NCBI GenBank assembly: GCA_033557465.1
Contig: CM066035.1
Coordinates: forward strand, 900,705,309 to 900,769,308
Source: Ichthyophis bannanicus
Lineage: Eukaryota; Chordata; Amphibia; Gymnophiona; Ichthyophiidae
Reading direction: 5' to 3'
Length of the DNA stretch: 64,000 nt
In this document: positions 31,687 through 42,599 of the stretch, piece by piece
How the letters are laid out: each line of letters starts with the position of its first letter
Position numbering within the stretch: position 1 is the stretch's first letter
Notes under the pieces: generated by a model
Seen by the model: the letters and a program-made list of their open reading frames with translations, nothing else
Told to the model about the DNA's origin: nothing
The model's database searches: none
Position numbers and translations under genes: made by a program

Positions 31687-33009
31687 CATGGTTACTGAAA
31701 TGTGATATTGGCAGTTATCTGTGTGAAGATGACAATTTATGATGAATGTAAAATTAACTGGCACATTCAATACTAAAGAAACTGATTTGCAACATGAAAC
31801 AACTGCATAAGAAACCAATTTATAATTAAAGATCAGACTAAAAACAGAATAGTATTTTCAGTTCCTTGTTACATTAGAAGTCAAACCATTCTCTTCATAC
31901 CATTTATGCAGAAAAAATAAGGTAAATATGAATGGCATACCCTTAAAAAATAAAATTTAACACAATACATACAGAATATTTTAATATGCCATTAAAATCC
32001 TACTTGCAAAGCTAAACTACAGAATTCATTTTTGTTTTCATTCCTATAATTTTTAACAATTAACCTTAAATGTCATATCATGTAAATAAAAAAGCATAAT
32101 AATTCATTATTCAGCAACAACCACAACTACTTTCAAGGAGATTCTTGAATGCAAAAGAAATGTTTTGAGACAGATAGGCACTAAAAATAGAACCACATCT
32201 TTCACAAGTCAACTCAAAGGTCATGCTCTGTGACAGCAAGACTGCTGGGTGCTAACCTATTCCACATCAGTAAGTCAACACACAGCTAATGGATCAATGA
32301 CCAAACTCACAAAGAATATCAAGCTGCACTGCTATTTTAGAACTATCAGTGGGAGTTGTTTTGAGTACTGCTGTGAGCAAGCCAAAATGAACAGAAACGA
32401 AGAGTGGGAGGGATGGAACCAAGGAACAAGTGAAACTACTAGAGATGAAAAAAAATATCAAAATTCTATTGAGTGTCTAGATCAGTGCTTTTCAAACTTT
32501 TATCACATATGACCCCATTTTAACAACCAAAAATTAATGTGACCCCAGACAATGATGAAATCAAAACAGCAGGTCTCCGGGCCTACTTCCGCTCCCTTCA
32601 ATAATCTAAAGCAGGAAGGCAGCAATAGCAGCAGCAATTGCAATAGCAGCAGCAGTCAGCACAGGCTTCCTTTGTGCCAGTGTACAATTTATGCTTACAG
32701 ACCCCCAGTACTTCGCATGGGTTTCCAATCTAACAACAAGCTTACCCAGGAGGGGGCACAGGCCTATGAAAGGCCACACACTGATTGGTTGCTGCTATTA
32801 CTTGGCATATGTCACAGTGAAAGTCCAGAGAAGGCAAAATGGCAATGTTTCTAGACATTTAAGCTTTTAGCTAGGAAGTTGAAATTCAGAACTTCCAGGG
32901 CAGCATTCTCCGAAATGCTTCCCGTTCCATACGCAGGACCCAAAAGGTAGGCAGAACTCTGGAGTCTCAATGCATGGATGAGATCACCCTTTCCCTAGCT
33001 GACTCTTCA
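31687..33009. other. unassigned AT-rich region
   Basis: No gene, RT or named repeat supported. A short AGCAGC/AGCAAT trinucleotide-like patch lies at 32,613-32,660. This is the least repetitive-looking stretch of the window and could be old host sequence. Confidence 0.45.
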
Positions 33010-33222
33010 TTTTGTAACTATTTACCTGCACCTTGTTACTTAATCTTGTTGTTTATATCTGTTCGATGTAAAGTTGCTGAGTTCAGCGTTTTGACGTTTT
33101 ATGCCTGTTTATTCCTGTTCTATGTAAAGTTGCTTGACTGTTCATGTTTACTGTAAACTGTACTGATACTAAATAGTGCGGTATATAAAAGCTAATAATA
33201 AATAATAAATAAATAATAGGGT
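33010..33222 (+). repeat. short SINE-like element with an L2-type tail
   Basis: Ends TACTGTAAACTGTACTGATAC, GCGGTATATAAAAGC and an (AATA)n tail. Related to 14,876-15,062. Contains a direct duplication of TTCTATGTAAAGTTGCTGA-type sequence (33,062 and 33,116). Confidence 0.55.
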
Positions 33223-33229
33223 TTGGGAT

Positions 33230-34380
33230 TTGTTAGGAATTGGGCAACATTCTGGAGAAGGGAGGATCTTTTCCAAAGAATGGGCTCCGCTTTAATCAGG
33301 ATAGAACCAGGCTGCTGGCATTTACCTTTAAAAAGGAGACAGAGCAGCTTTAAACTAGATAGTAGGGGAAGTCGACAGTTGCCCAGGAGCGCATGATTCG
33401 GAAGGATGAATGCTTGAAGAATACTAGCAAAAGAGGAAAGTTAAGGCATCCCGACAGAAAGGTTCCAATAAAGATAAAAGAAACCAAGATGCTCTTAAGG
33501 ACAAAGCTGAAAGATTCCAAATTACCCCTATCAATTGATAACCAGATTAATATGAATATAATACAACCTCTAATATGTCTGTATGCAAATGCTAGAAGTC
33601 TAAAAAATAAGATGGGAGAGCTAGAATATATAGCACTAAATGAAAGGTTACATATGATTGGCATCTCAGAGACCTGGTAGAAGGCAGACAACCAATGGGG
33701 CACTGTGATACCTGGGTATAAACTATATCACAACATTAGGGTAGATCAAATTGGACGACAGAAAGGTAAAGGGGGCGCTAAGGGAGGACAAGGCCATATC
33801 AGAAAGACTGACTGGATTCTTTGCTTTGGCCTTTACTGAAGATGAGGTAGGGAAGTTACTTGTGCCTGAAAATATATATAAAGGTGATGTACCGGAAGAA
33901 ATCAATAAGACAGGAAGAGGTATTACAACTATTTGAAAAACTGAAGAGTAGCAAATCACCTGAACCAGATGGTAAACATCCAAGGGCGTTGAAAGAACTG
34001 AAATATGAGACTGCAAACCTACTATTAGTAACCTGTGAATTATCATTAAAATCATCTGTAGTAATGGAAGACTGGAAAATGGCCAATGTAAGACAATTTT
34101 TAAAAAGGGTTTGAGGGGTGATCTGGGAAACTACAGACCGCTGAGCCCAACGTCAGTACCAGGCAAAATGGTAGAAACCATTGTAAATTATAAAATTACT
34201 GAACATGTGGACAGTAATGGTTTAATGGGAGAAAGCCACATAGATTTAGCCAAGGAAAGTGTTGTCTTACTAATCTGTATTAATTTTTTGAAGGTGTGAA
34301 TAAACAGGTAGATAAAGGTGAGCCAGTTGATATAGTCTATCTAGATTTTCCCAAAGCCTTTGACAAGGTCCCTCATTAGA
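33230..34380 (+). pseudogene. CR1-like LINE relic, copy c (left part)
   Basis: Starts with pre-endonuclease sequence, then the beginning of the endonuclease (LICLYANARSLKNKMGELEY, ISETW). Most of the endonuclease is deleted at about 33,740-33,760. The linker and RT start follow in several frames (GNYRPLSPTSVPGKMVETIV, VDIVYLDFPKAFDKVPH). It stops at 34,380, where an RTE element is inserted, and resumes at about 36,643. Many frameshifts. Confidence 0.7.
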
Positions 34381-36642
34381 GACTCTTTGTTGTTGTTAAG
34401 TGCAGTCGAGTCGGTGTCGACTCATGGCAACCCTCTGGATAGTTGTCCTAAATTGTGTTCAGTCTTAAGTCAGGCAGCTCATTGTTGACAGACTGGTACC
34501 CGTAGCTGTTATTGTTATCGATCCATCTCAATGCTGGCCTTCCTCTTTTGCGTTGACCTATCTTGCCAAGCATGATGTCTTTCTCTAATGACCCCTTCTC
34601 TTCACATGATGTGTCCAAAGTATGAAAGTCAAAATCTTGTCATCTGAGTTTCTAAAGCAAGCTTAGGTTTGATCTCCTCTAGTACTGACTGATTTGTTCT
34701 TCGGGAAGTCCATGGTATACGCAGTATTCGCCGCCAGCACCATAATTCAAAGGCATCAATTTTCTTCCTATCTTTTTCACTGTCCAGCTTTCACATCCAT
34801 ATGGTGTTATTGAAAATACCATGGCTTGAACAAGTCAAATCTTTGTATGGAGAGAGACATCTCTGCTCTTGAGAATCTTATCTAGGTCTTTCATAGCCAT
34901 TCTGCCAAGAGCAATGCATCGTCGGATTTCTTGACTGCTTGTTGCTTCTTTATTGATAGTTGATCCAAGTAGTTTAAAGTTGCCCATGTTTTCAATTTCT
35001 TCTCCTTCAACAATGAACTTGTTGATTTTGCCAGTTGTCAAGATCTTTGTCTTCTTTACATTAAGGTGCAGGCCCATTATGAGACTATGTTCTTTGATCG
35101 TGAGAAACAAATGTTTCAGATCATCTTCACTTTCGGCCAGTAATGTGGTATCAGCATAGCGAAGGCTCTAGATGAGTCTTTCACCAATCTTCACACCTCT
35201 GTTGTCTTCATACAATCCTGCTTCTCTGATGAACTGTTCTGCATATAAATTAAACAGGTAGGGGGAAAGTATGCAGCCTTGTCTTACATCTTTGCTTATT
35301 TTAAACCATTCTGTTTCTCCTTGTTCCATTCGAACTGTTGCTTTTTGATCAATGTACAGACTGTGCAAGAGAACAATCAGGTGTTCTGGTATACCCATGC
35401 TTCTTAATGTGGCCCAGAGTTTCTCATGGTTTACACAGTCAAAAGCCTTGCTATAGTCGATAAAGCACAAATAGATATCCTTTTGGTATTCTTTAGTCTT
35501 TTCAAGGATCCATCTCACATCCGTGATGATGTCTCTCGTTCCTCGCCCTTTCCTGAACCCTGCTTGCACTTCAGATAGTTCTTGTTCCAGGTATGGTTGT
35601 AGTCTCTTTTGAATAATCTTCAGTAGAATCTTGCTGGCATGTGGGAGCAGAGCAATTGTGCGATAATTTCCACAGTCAGTTGGATCACCTTTCTTTAGCA
35701 TTGGTATAAACACAGATCTTTTCCAGTCAGTTGGTCATGATGTTGTCTTCCAAATTTCTTGGCAGAACCTTGTAAGTACGGTAGCAGTTGCATCAGATTG
35801 CTGTAATACTTCTATGGGAATGCCATCAATGCCTGGTGCTTTGTTCTTTGTTAAGGCTTTCAATGCTGCTTCAACTTCTTCTATCACCACCAAAGGTACA
35901 GGTTGAAATGGCTGTTGGTCCATTGATCTTTATCATATAAAAACTCTGTACTGTATATTCTTTCCACCTTTTCTTGATATTCTCAGCATCATTCAACATA
36001 GGAACCTTGAGCATCTTGTAACACAAATTCGAGCTGGAATTTTTTCTTTAACTCTCGTATCTTTAGGAAAGCCGATCTTTTTCTTCCTCTAATAGTTTCT
36101 GCTTCTATTTCCTTGCATGTGTCATTGTAGTATTTTTCCTTGTCCTGTCTTGCTGCACACTGGAAATCTCTGTTGAGTTCTGCAATTGTCTCTCTCCTCT
36201 GACTTTAGCTTCTCTGCGTTTCTGGGCAATATTCAGAGTTTCTTCCGTCAACAATTTTGGTTGTTTTTGCTTTTTCACCTTTTGTAGAGACTTCTCACTT
36301 TCTTCCAACACAACCTTCTTGATGTAATTCCATAACTCTTCTGGAGCTGTCATTTGTATCTAAAGCAGCAAATCGATTTTGCAGGCAGTCTTTAAATTCC
36401 AGTGGTATATTCTCAAGGTCATATTTTGCTGCATTCATAAGTGGTTTGCTCTTTTTCAACTTTAGCTTGAGTTTACATACTAGTAGTTGATGATCTGTAC
36501 CACAGTCAGCTCCAGGTTTTGTCTTTATTGATGTTATAGAGCTTTTCCATCGTTGACTTCCACAGATGTAGTCCATTTGATTTTTGTACAATCCATTGGG
36601 TGAAGTCCATGTGTACAATCGCCGCTTGTGTTGCTGGAAGGT
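34381..36642 (-). mobile_element. RTE/BovB-like LINE inserted in CR1 copy c
   Basis: The 3' end is at the left: reading the minus strand it closes GGGTTGCCATGAGTCGACAC, then CGACTCGACTGCAC and TTAACAACAAC. Reading from 36,618: endonuclease end (YTWTSPNGLYKNQMDYIC, KTKPGADCGTDHQLLVCKLK). After damage comes the RT: KAPGIDGIPIEVLQ at about 35,830, then KKGDPTDCGNYRTIALLPHA, QAGFRKGRGTRDIITDVRWI, LCFIDYSKAFDCVNHEKLW, DVRQGCILSPYLFNLYAEQF. The thumb (LHLNVKKTKIL, FKLLGSTINKEA) is at 35,090-34,900. The palm YADD block falls at a break near 35,165. The element is 5'-truncated inside the endonuclease. These motifs are characteristic of the RTE/BovB clade. Confidence 0.86.
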
Positions 36643-36757
36643 GTTTGAGATGAATAGATCGTTAAAATTAAAAAGTCATGAGATTGGAAACAATGTAGTA
36701 TTATGGATCAGGAACTGGTTAAATGATATAAAGCAGAGTAAAGCTAAATGGATTGTG
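36643..36757 (+). pseudogene. CR1-like LINE relic, copy c (continuation)
   Basis: LKSHEIGNNVVLWIRNWLND directly continues the CR1 RT interrupted at 34,380, then the copy breaks off at about 36,757 where copy d begins. Confidence 0.65.
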
Positions 36758-39108
36758 TTAGAAAGAGGCGATGGCGCTGTCATCCATAATGGTGTAGTCT
36801 ATAGGCCTCCAACTCAAACTTAAGAAATGGATAGCAAATTGATTATTGATATTGCAAAAATAACCACGAAGGTGGAAGTGATCATACTGGGTGACTTTAA
36901 TCTGCCTGATGTGGATTGGAGTATTCCTTTTGCATATCTGGAAAGAAGTAAAAAAAAAAAATTGTGGATGCACTTCAAGATGCATTATTTAGACAAATGG
37001 TGATGGAACCAACCAGGGAGAGCTCCGTGCTGGATTTAGTGCTCACCAACGGAGATAGTGTCTTGAATGTCTGGGTGGGTGCCTATGTAAGCAGCAGCAA
37101 TCATCACATGGTGTGGTTTGAGATAAAAGCCAAGGTAGAATCCAATCACAGCAAGCTCAAAATCCTAGACTTCAAAAACACTGGCCAGTAAAATGGCCAA
37201 GTACATGAAGGAGGAATTGGCACCGTGGGAGGGAATAAGGGAAGTGGAATTGCAATGGGCTAAACTAAATCAGGCAATAAAAGGGGCAACAGATACATAT
37301 GTAAGGAAAGTAAATAAAAACAAGAGGAAAAGGAAACCTATTTGGTTCTCCAAAGAAGTAGCTGCACAAATAAAGGCAAAAAACAGAGCTTTCATAAAAT
37401 TCAGAAGTATGCGAACAGAAGAACACAGAAAAGAATATAAGATCAAACTATAAGAGACAAAAAGAGAAATAAGGATAGCAAAATCAAAGGCAGAAGAAAA
37501 GATGTCTAAAGATGTGACGTTTGGCAACAAAGCTTTTTTTAGGTATATTCGGGAGAGGAAGAAAATCAGAGGTGGAATTGCAGGACTCAAAAGTGCTGGG
37601 AACGGATTTGTGGAAAGTGACATTAAAAAAGCAAAAATGCTAAACAAATACTTCTGCTCTGTTTTTACTAAAGAAAATCTTGGAGAAGGACAACCGTTGA
37701 CAAATATTCAAATGGTAATGGAGTAGATACCACACCATTCACAGATGATGTGTTTGAACAACTTGCAAAACTAAATGTAGACAAGGCTATGGGACCAGAT
37801 GGGATACATCCCAGGATACAGAAAGAGCTCAGAGAGGTTCTTGCAGGGCCTTTAAAGGATGTTTTTAATATATCCTTGGGGACAGGAGAACTTTCACAGG
37901 CCTGCAGAAGGGCTGATGTGGTGCCTCTTCACAAAAGTGGTAATAGGGAAGAAGTGACAAACTACAGGCCAGTAAGCCTTACCTCGGTGGCAGGAAAGTA
38001 ACAGAAGCTCTCCTGAAACAGCAAATAGTGGACTTTCTCGAAACCAACAGGTTGCATGATCTGAGGCAACAGGGTTTTACCAAAGGTCGATCTTGCCAAA
38101 CAAATATGATTGAGTTCTTTGACTGGGTGACCAGAGAATTAGATCAAGGGCATTTAATGGATGTGATCTACCTAGATTTCAGCAAAGCCTTTGATACTGT
38201 TCCGCATAGGAGGCTTATTAAACTAAACAGCTTGGGGATGGGTCCCAAGGTGGTGAACTGGATCAGAAATTGGTTGACTGACAGACAACAGAAGGTGACG
38301 GTAAACGGAACTCACTCGGATGAAAGGAAGGTGATTAGGGGTGTGCCCCAGGATTCGGTCCTGGGACCGGTTCTGTTCAATGTATTTGTGAATGACATTG
38401 CTGAAGGACTGAATAGAAAAGTCTGTCTTTTTGCAAATGACATGAAAATTTGCAACAGAGAGGACTCCCCTAAGTGAGTGGATAACATGAGGAAAGATCT
38501 ACAAAAGCTGGAGGAATGGTCTTAATGCTTGGCAGTTAAGATTTAATGTGAAGAAGTGCACTATCATGCACTTGGGAAGCAGAAATCCAAGGGAACTGTA
38601 TGAGATAGGGGGCGAAAGGTTGATGTGCATGGACCAGGAGGACCACCTCTGGGTGATGTTTCTGACGATCTCAAGGTGGCAAAACAGTGTGACAAGGTGG
38701 TGGCAAAAGCCATAAGGATGCTGGGTTGCATACAGAGAGGAATTACCAGTAGAAAGGAAGAGATACTAATGCCACTGTACAAGTCACTGGTGAGGCCTCA
38801 CTTGGAATATTGTGTTCAGTTTTGGAGACCATATCTCGCAAAGGATAAAAAAAGACTGGAAACGGTTCAGAGGAAGGCAACCAAAATGATTTAGGGCCTG
38901 CATCAGAAAACTTATGAAGAGAGACTTGAAGACCTAAATATGTACACTTTGGTGGAGAGGAGGGTCAGGAGAGATATGATTCAGACCTTTAAATACTTAG
39001 AGTATTAATGAACAAACAAACCTCTTCCAAAGACGGGGACGCTGTAAAACTAGAGGGTATAACATGAAGCTGCAAGGGGGTAAATTGAAAGGCAATGTCA
39101 GGAATTAC
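36758..39108 (+). pseudogene. CR1-like LINE relic, copy d (endonuclease and RT)
   Basis: Begins in the endonuclease (VVYRPPTQT, VEVIILGDFNLPDVDW, RESSVLDLVLTNGD). The catalytic SDH triad position reads SNHHMVWF, so the aspartate is replaced by asparagine. The linker and RT follow: MGPDGIHPRIQKEL, NYRPVSLTSVAGK, frameshift at about 38,000, then [58 protein letters not shown], and FANDMKICN where FADD is expected. The tail reaches 39,108. The two active-site losses are both consistent with G-to-A change. It is inactive. Confidence 0.85.
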
Positions 39109-39705
39109 CAGAAGGATGCTTGCTGCAGAGAAGAATGATTAGCAGGAAGAAAGAGATAATGCCTCCGAATAAATCTTTGGTGAAGCCTCATTTGGATTAT
39201 TGTGTGCAATTTTTAATCCCACACCTTTAAAAGGATATAAACAGGATGGAGTGGATGCAGAGGGTGGCTACCAAAATAATCTGTGGACTTTATCATAAGG
39301 CATATGGGGACTGACTTAAAGACCTCAATATGTATACTTTGGAAAAAAAGATGGGAGAGGGAAGATATGATAAATACCGCCATGGCATAAATGCACAGGC
39401 GGAGAACCTCTTTCAATTGAAAGAAAGCTCTGCAATGAGTTGACAAAGGATGAAGGCGAAAGGAGACAGACTCAGGAGTAATTTGCAAAAATATTTCTTT
39501 ATGGAAAGAGTGGTATATGTATGGAAGTGTCTCCCAGTGGAGATAGTAGAAATAAAGACTGTCAGCATTGAAGAAAGCATGGGATGAACACAGATGATGG
39601 CTAAAGGAAAAGAATGGACTGTGCAGCTTAGTAGTTGGTATGGAAGGGCAGAATGGATAGGCTGTATGGTCTACATCTGCTGTCACTTTTCTATGCTTCT
39701 ATCTT
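39109..39705 (+). repeat. CR1-like LINE 3' end, copy e
   Basis: A different subfamily fused to copy d. It encodes the degenerate C-terminus (VKPHLDYCVQF-type block at 39,180, KYFFMERVVYVWKCLP at 39,495) and ends GCTGTCACTTTTCTATGCTTCTAT. It matches the tail of copy b (7,920-8,490) block by block. Confidence 0.72.
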
Positions 39706-40149
39706 ACCACAAAATCTACAATGTTCTTTCCTTGCCTATGGGCAATGATTGGATGTTCATGAAAACAAGGATGACATGTCAAGATGTCCCAATGCTTTTG
39801 CACTATAGATGTCACTAATAAGGCATGTACAGAAAATGGTAATACACATACCAATTGGTCCTGTGTTTGCTGTGGTCAAGAAGTCAAAAGCAGTTCTCAC
39901 TGTGCCATAGAATGCTTGTAAATAAGCTTCTCTTATGACTGAACTAGGGTAACCTCACTGTATAAACCTTTTGATCATATCTTGAGCTTGCACTTTGAAC
40001 TTCAAATCCAATCAACAAATTCTAAGCTGTAAGAACTGGCTCACATGGAGACCTGCTTTTAATCAATACAGGTGAGGACTCCTGAACTTCAAAAAATGAT
40101 TCCTCTCCTTTTATAATACAATGAAGTTTTTATCATTGGCCTATCTCTA
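39706..40149. other. unassigned spacer
   Basis: No gene or named repeat supported. Confidence 0.4.
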
Positions 40150-40639
40150 CTGATCATCACATAACCGGGGTAGCACGGACCTGGGGTACTCCTCTCCCCA
40201 GCCAAATACATCGTCCCACATCTCATCCAACCACCCCAATTACCTGGACAGAACAAATGAACACATTTTGGGAACAAACAGGTCGCAGCTTTATTGCATT
40301 CAAATAAATTCTTAGAATAATATGAAGTAACAGCCAACATACAATCATCATCAAAACTGGATCTGGCACCTTACCTGTCATACTACTAGCAAGGTGAGAT
40401 TGTCTCCTCCCTCCACTGTGGTCGTACCAGCAGCAAATCAACACCCCTCTCTGCCAGCCTCTCCATACAACTAACGAAGGCAAACAAGCTTACGAGTATA
40501 CCCAAAGCTGGGCTACACCCACCCACGCAAAATCCGAATCATGCACACCCGAGCACGGCCCAATGGTAAAACCAAAGACTCCAGCCTCCGGAAACGTCCG
40601 GTTACCCACCACCAGCATAGGGGAAAAGTTTTGTCCCTG

Positions 40640-41200
40640 GGCCGCTCTCACACTGAAGCTGCAACCAGTGAGGGTCCCTCCGGACAACAAATTCCAAAGC
40701 CTCCTGCCAATCGTTGAGCAATAAATCCAGTCCCAGAAAGTACAAATGCACCCCCATCTGACCTATAAAGGCCAAAGCAATCCACCTCCACCCATGGCTG
40801 CATTACCTGATAGCCCCCCTGCTCGTAAACCCAACACTCAATCTGGCAATTAGTCTTTGCTAACCCCCTGCACCAGTGTCTCTGGTCCATACAGGAAGGC
40901 CTTGGCATAATGTCCAATCAAAATACCACCACCCCGGTGAATAACCAAAGCATTTCAGTCAACTCCCTCTTCGCAGCCCGAATCAGCTGCTTGCATGTCC
41001 ATGAATACAAATCATTGCCACCCAAGTGAAGGATACCTGGCAGGCGGCTCCTCAACCGGGTGTGATGATGTAAATAAGGGCAAGAGCTGGCTCCAACGCA
41101 GGCCGCGCTCACTGAGCCACATCACAGACACCTCAGCCACAGTAAAGGCCCAATTTAGGATCCATTGGTTGCACTGCAGCCCAGTGGACAAAAGCATGGC
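40640..41200 (-). pseudogene. SGNH/GDSL hydrolase domain of the Ngaro relic
   Basis: Read leftward from about 41,200 in several frames: WLSERGLRWSQLLPLF, then LHLGGNDLYSWTCKQLIRAA (the GxND block), FTGVVVFWSDIMPR, TNCQIECWVYEQGGYQV and LYRSDG. The expected DG-V-H-L block with the catalytic His is present but displaced by one base in a G run at about 40,760 (SDGGAFVL in one frame, VHLYFLGLDLLL in the next). Several frameshifts and stops break the domain. In Ngaro elements the role of this hydrolase is unknown; esterase activity is assumed from the fold. Confidence 0.72.
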
Positions 41201-41289
41201 TGATCAGCCAGCAGTGCAGAGACCACCACCAGGTATCTGAAAAAAAGAAGAAAATTAGTAATAAACCAAGCACTCCCCCCCCCACCCCC

Positions 41290-42040
41290 ACCCGCCAATA
41301 GCCTATAAATGAACATAACTGGCAAAAGCCTTGGAACGCCATCTGCCAATCTTCTGAAAAATAGGATCCTCTAGGACAGCAGCAGCAGCCGTCGCATTGT
41401 CGCCACACCAATGTGAAAGGAATGAGATGCAAAATGATTCCACTCCACTCCCAAGTGTCATAAAACCAGCCTCAATACAGCTGTAAACTGGAAGTGTGTC
41501 AGCGGGAAAGAATCCACATGAACAGATGCCCCCCTCCCAATGACCACAAGGCCAAGTAGCCTCACAAACCAACCACTAGGCAAGTGATAGAGCCTTCAAT
41601 CACAATCAAAACCACCCATAGCTCTTTCCCAAGCTGATCAGTCTTTGACCTGGGCAACAAAATGTGCAGTTGCCCATCTCCAAGACGCACATACTTCAAT
41701 ATCATACTAGAGCCAGAAGACATGCAAGCTGAGTCAGCTAACAGCTCACTAAACCAGAAAAGGGCTGCCTCATAGGAAGAAACTGCAACCTCCATGAGCC
41801 CACCACACAACCGCACCAGCAAGTCATGAGAAATCAGGCACCTGGCATCACACGGAGTCTGCGCGGACCACTCCCAGCCCTGAAAAAGCCTGCGGAGTAA
41901 AAATCCCCCTGCCGGGTTACTCCAGCCTGCTGCTATGGAAAAGGCGGCAAATTCCACCAAGTGAGAGTGCACTGCAGACTTGGAGATACCACAGCCCTTT
42001 GCAAAAATGATGTACTGGCCCTGTAGCTGCTCCGCCACCC
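41290..42040 (-). pseudogene. tyrosine recombinase of the Ngaro relic
   Basis: Reading leftward from about 42,040: YIIFAKGCGISKSAVHSHLV (core-binding part), NPAGGFLLRRLFQGWE, PYEAALFW followed by a deletion across the Arg I region (ELLADSACMSSGSS), LGDGQLHILLPRSKTDQLGK, then in another frame PLTHFQFTAVL and FASHSFHIGVAT. The final segment IGRWRSKAFASYVHL holds the catalytic Tyr. The HxxR motif of related proteins (THSFRIG) reads HSFH here (CAC for CGC, a CpG-type change), so the second catalytic Arg is lost. Frameshifts occur near 41,570 and 41,440. Confidence 0.78.
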
Positions 42041-42083
42041 TACCTTGCTGCCAACCTTGCCAGCAGGAAGGACATCACCTTAT

Positions 42084-42577
42084 CATAACCCCTACAATAA
42101 ATAGACCATGTAATTGGTGCCACTGACCTTTCCAGGAGACTCAGCATCCCAACCAGCCAATCGGCCAGTGGTGCTCCGGAACCACACGCTCATCTGCATC
42201 CACTCCTGGCGCCAAGATCTGGAACAGCACCCACTTAACAGAATTGCTGACTCTCTTTCCCGTTTTAACAGAGCCAGGTACATGCCTTGCCTTAGCAGTC
42301 ATATCCAACCACCAACATGATAGCATGAATGGCCATATCAGATGAAATTTCCCAGGTTCCTTCTTAAGAACCACCCCAAAGAAAAAACCACAAATACTGG
42401 AAAAGGCCATTCACCAATAGGACACACAATCCTGCCCAAACCCAATTCTACTGCCAGCTTATCCCGCACTATAAGCCTAAAACATTGAACTGGGGGTGCA
42501 TTGTGTACCATAGAATTAATGACAGTCCCCTGAACCAGTATCACAAAACTGCAATGAAAACCATTATCCAAAATCAC
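42084..42577 (-). pseudogene. Ngaro RT start fused to RNase H end by deletion
   Basis: The RT entry is clear from 42,500: FRLIVRDKLAVELGLGRIV, GEWPFPVFVV, then across a frameshift KKEPGKFHLIWPF. Within 30 codons the frame reaches ARHVPGS and LFQILAPGVDADERVVPEHH, which are typical of the end of Ngaro RNase H and the linker before the recombinase. The palm with the catalytic aspartates and nearly all RNase H are missing, so about 1.5 kb was deleted. Confidence 0.7.
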
Positions 42578-42599
42578 TCAATCATGCCACTGAGGGTAA

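Noticed and set aside
32478..32530. A hAT-type terminal repeat (CAGTGCTTTTCAAACTTTT)
   Set aside because: The left word fits, but no matching right end or transposase was found within the next kilobase.
31687..33009. A host exon in the least repetitive stretch
   Set aside because: Frames are short, without domain or convincing splice-site pairs, so nothing could be supported.
40995..41240. Plus-strand frames in the Ngaro relic
   Set aside because: They are antisense to the hydrolase and recombinase remains.
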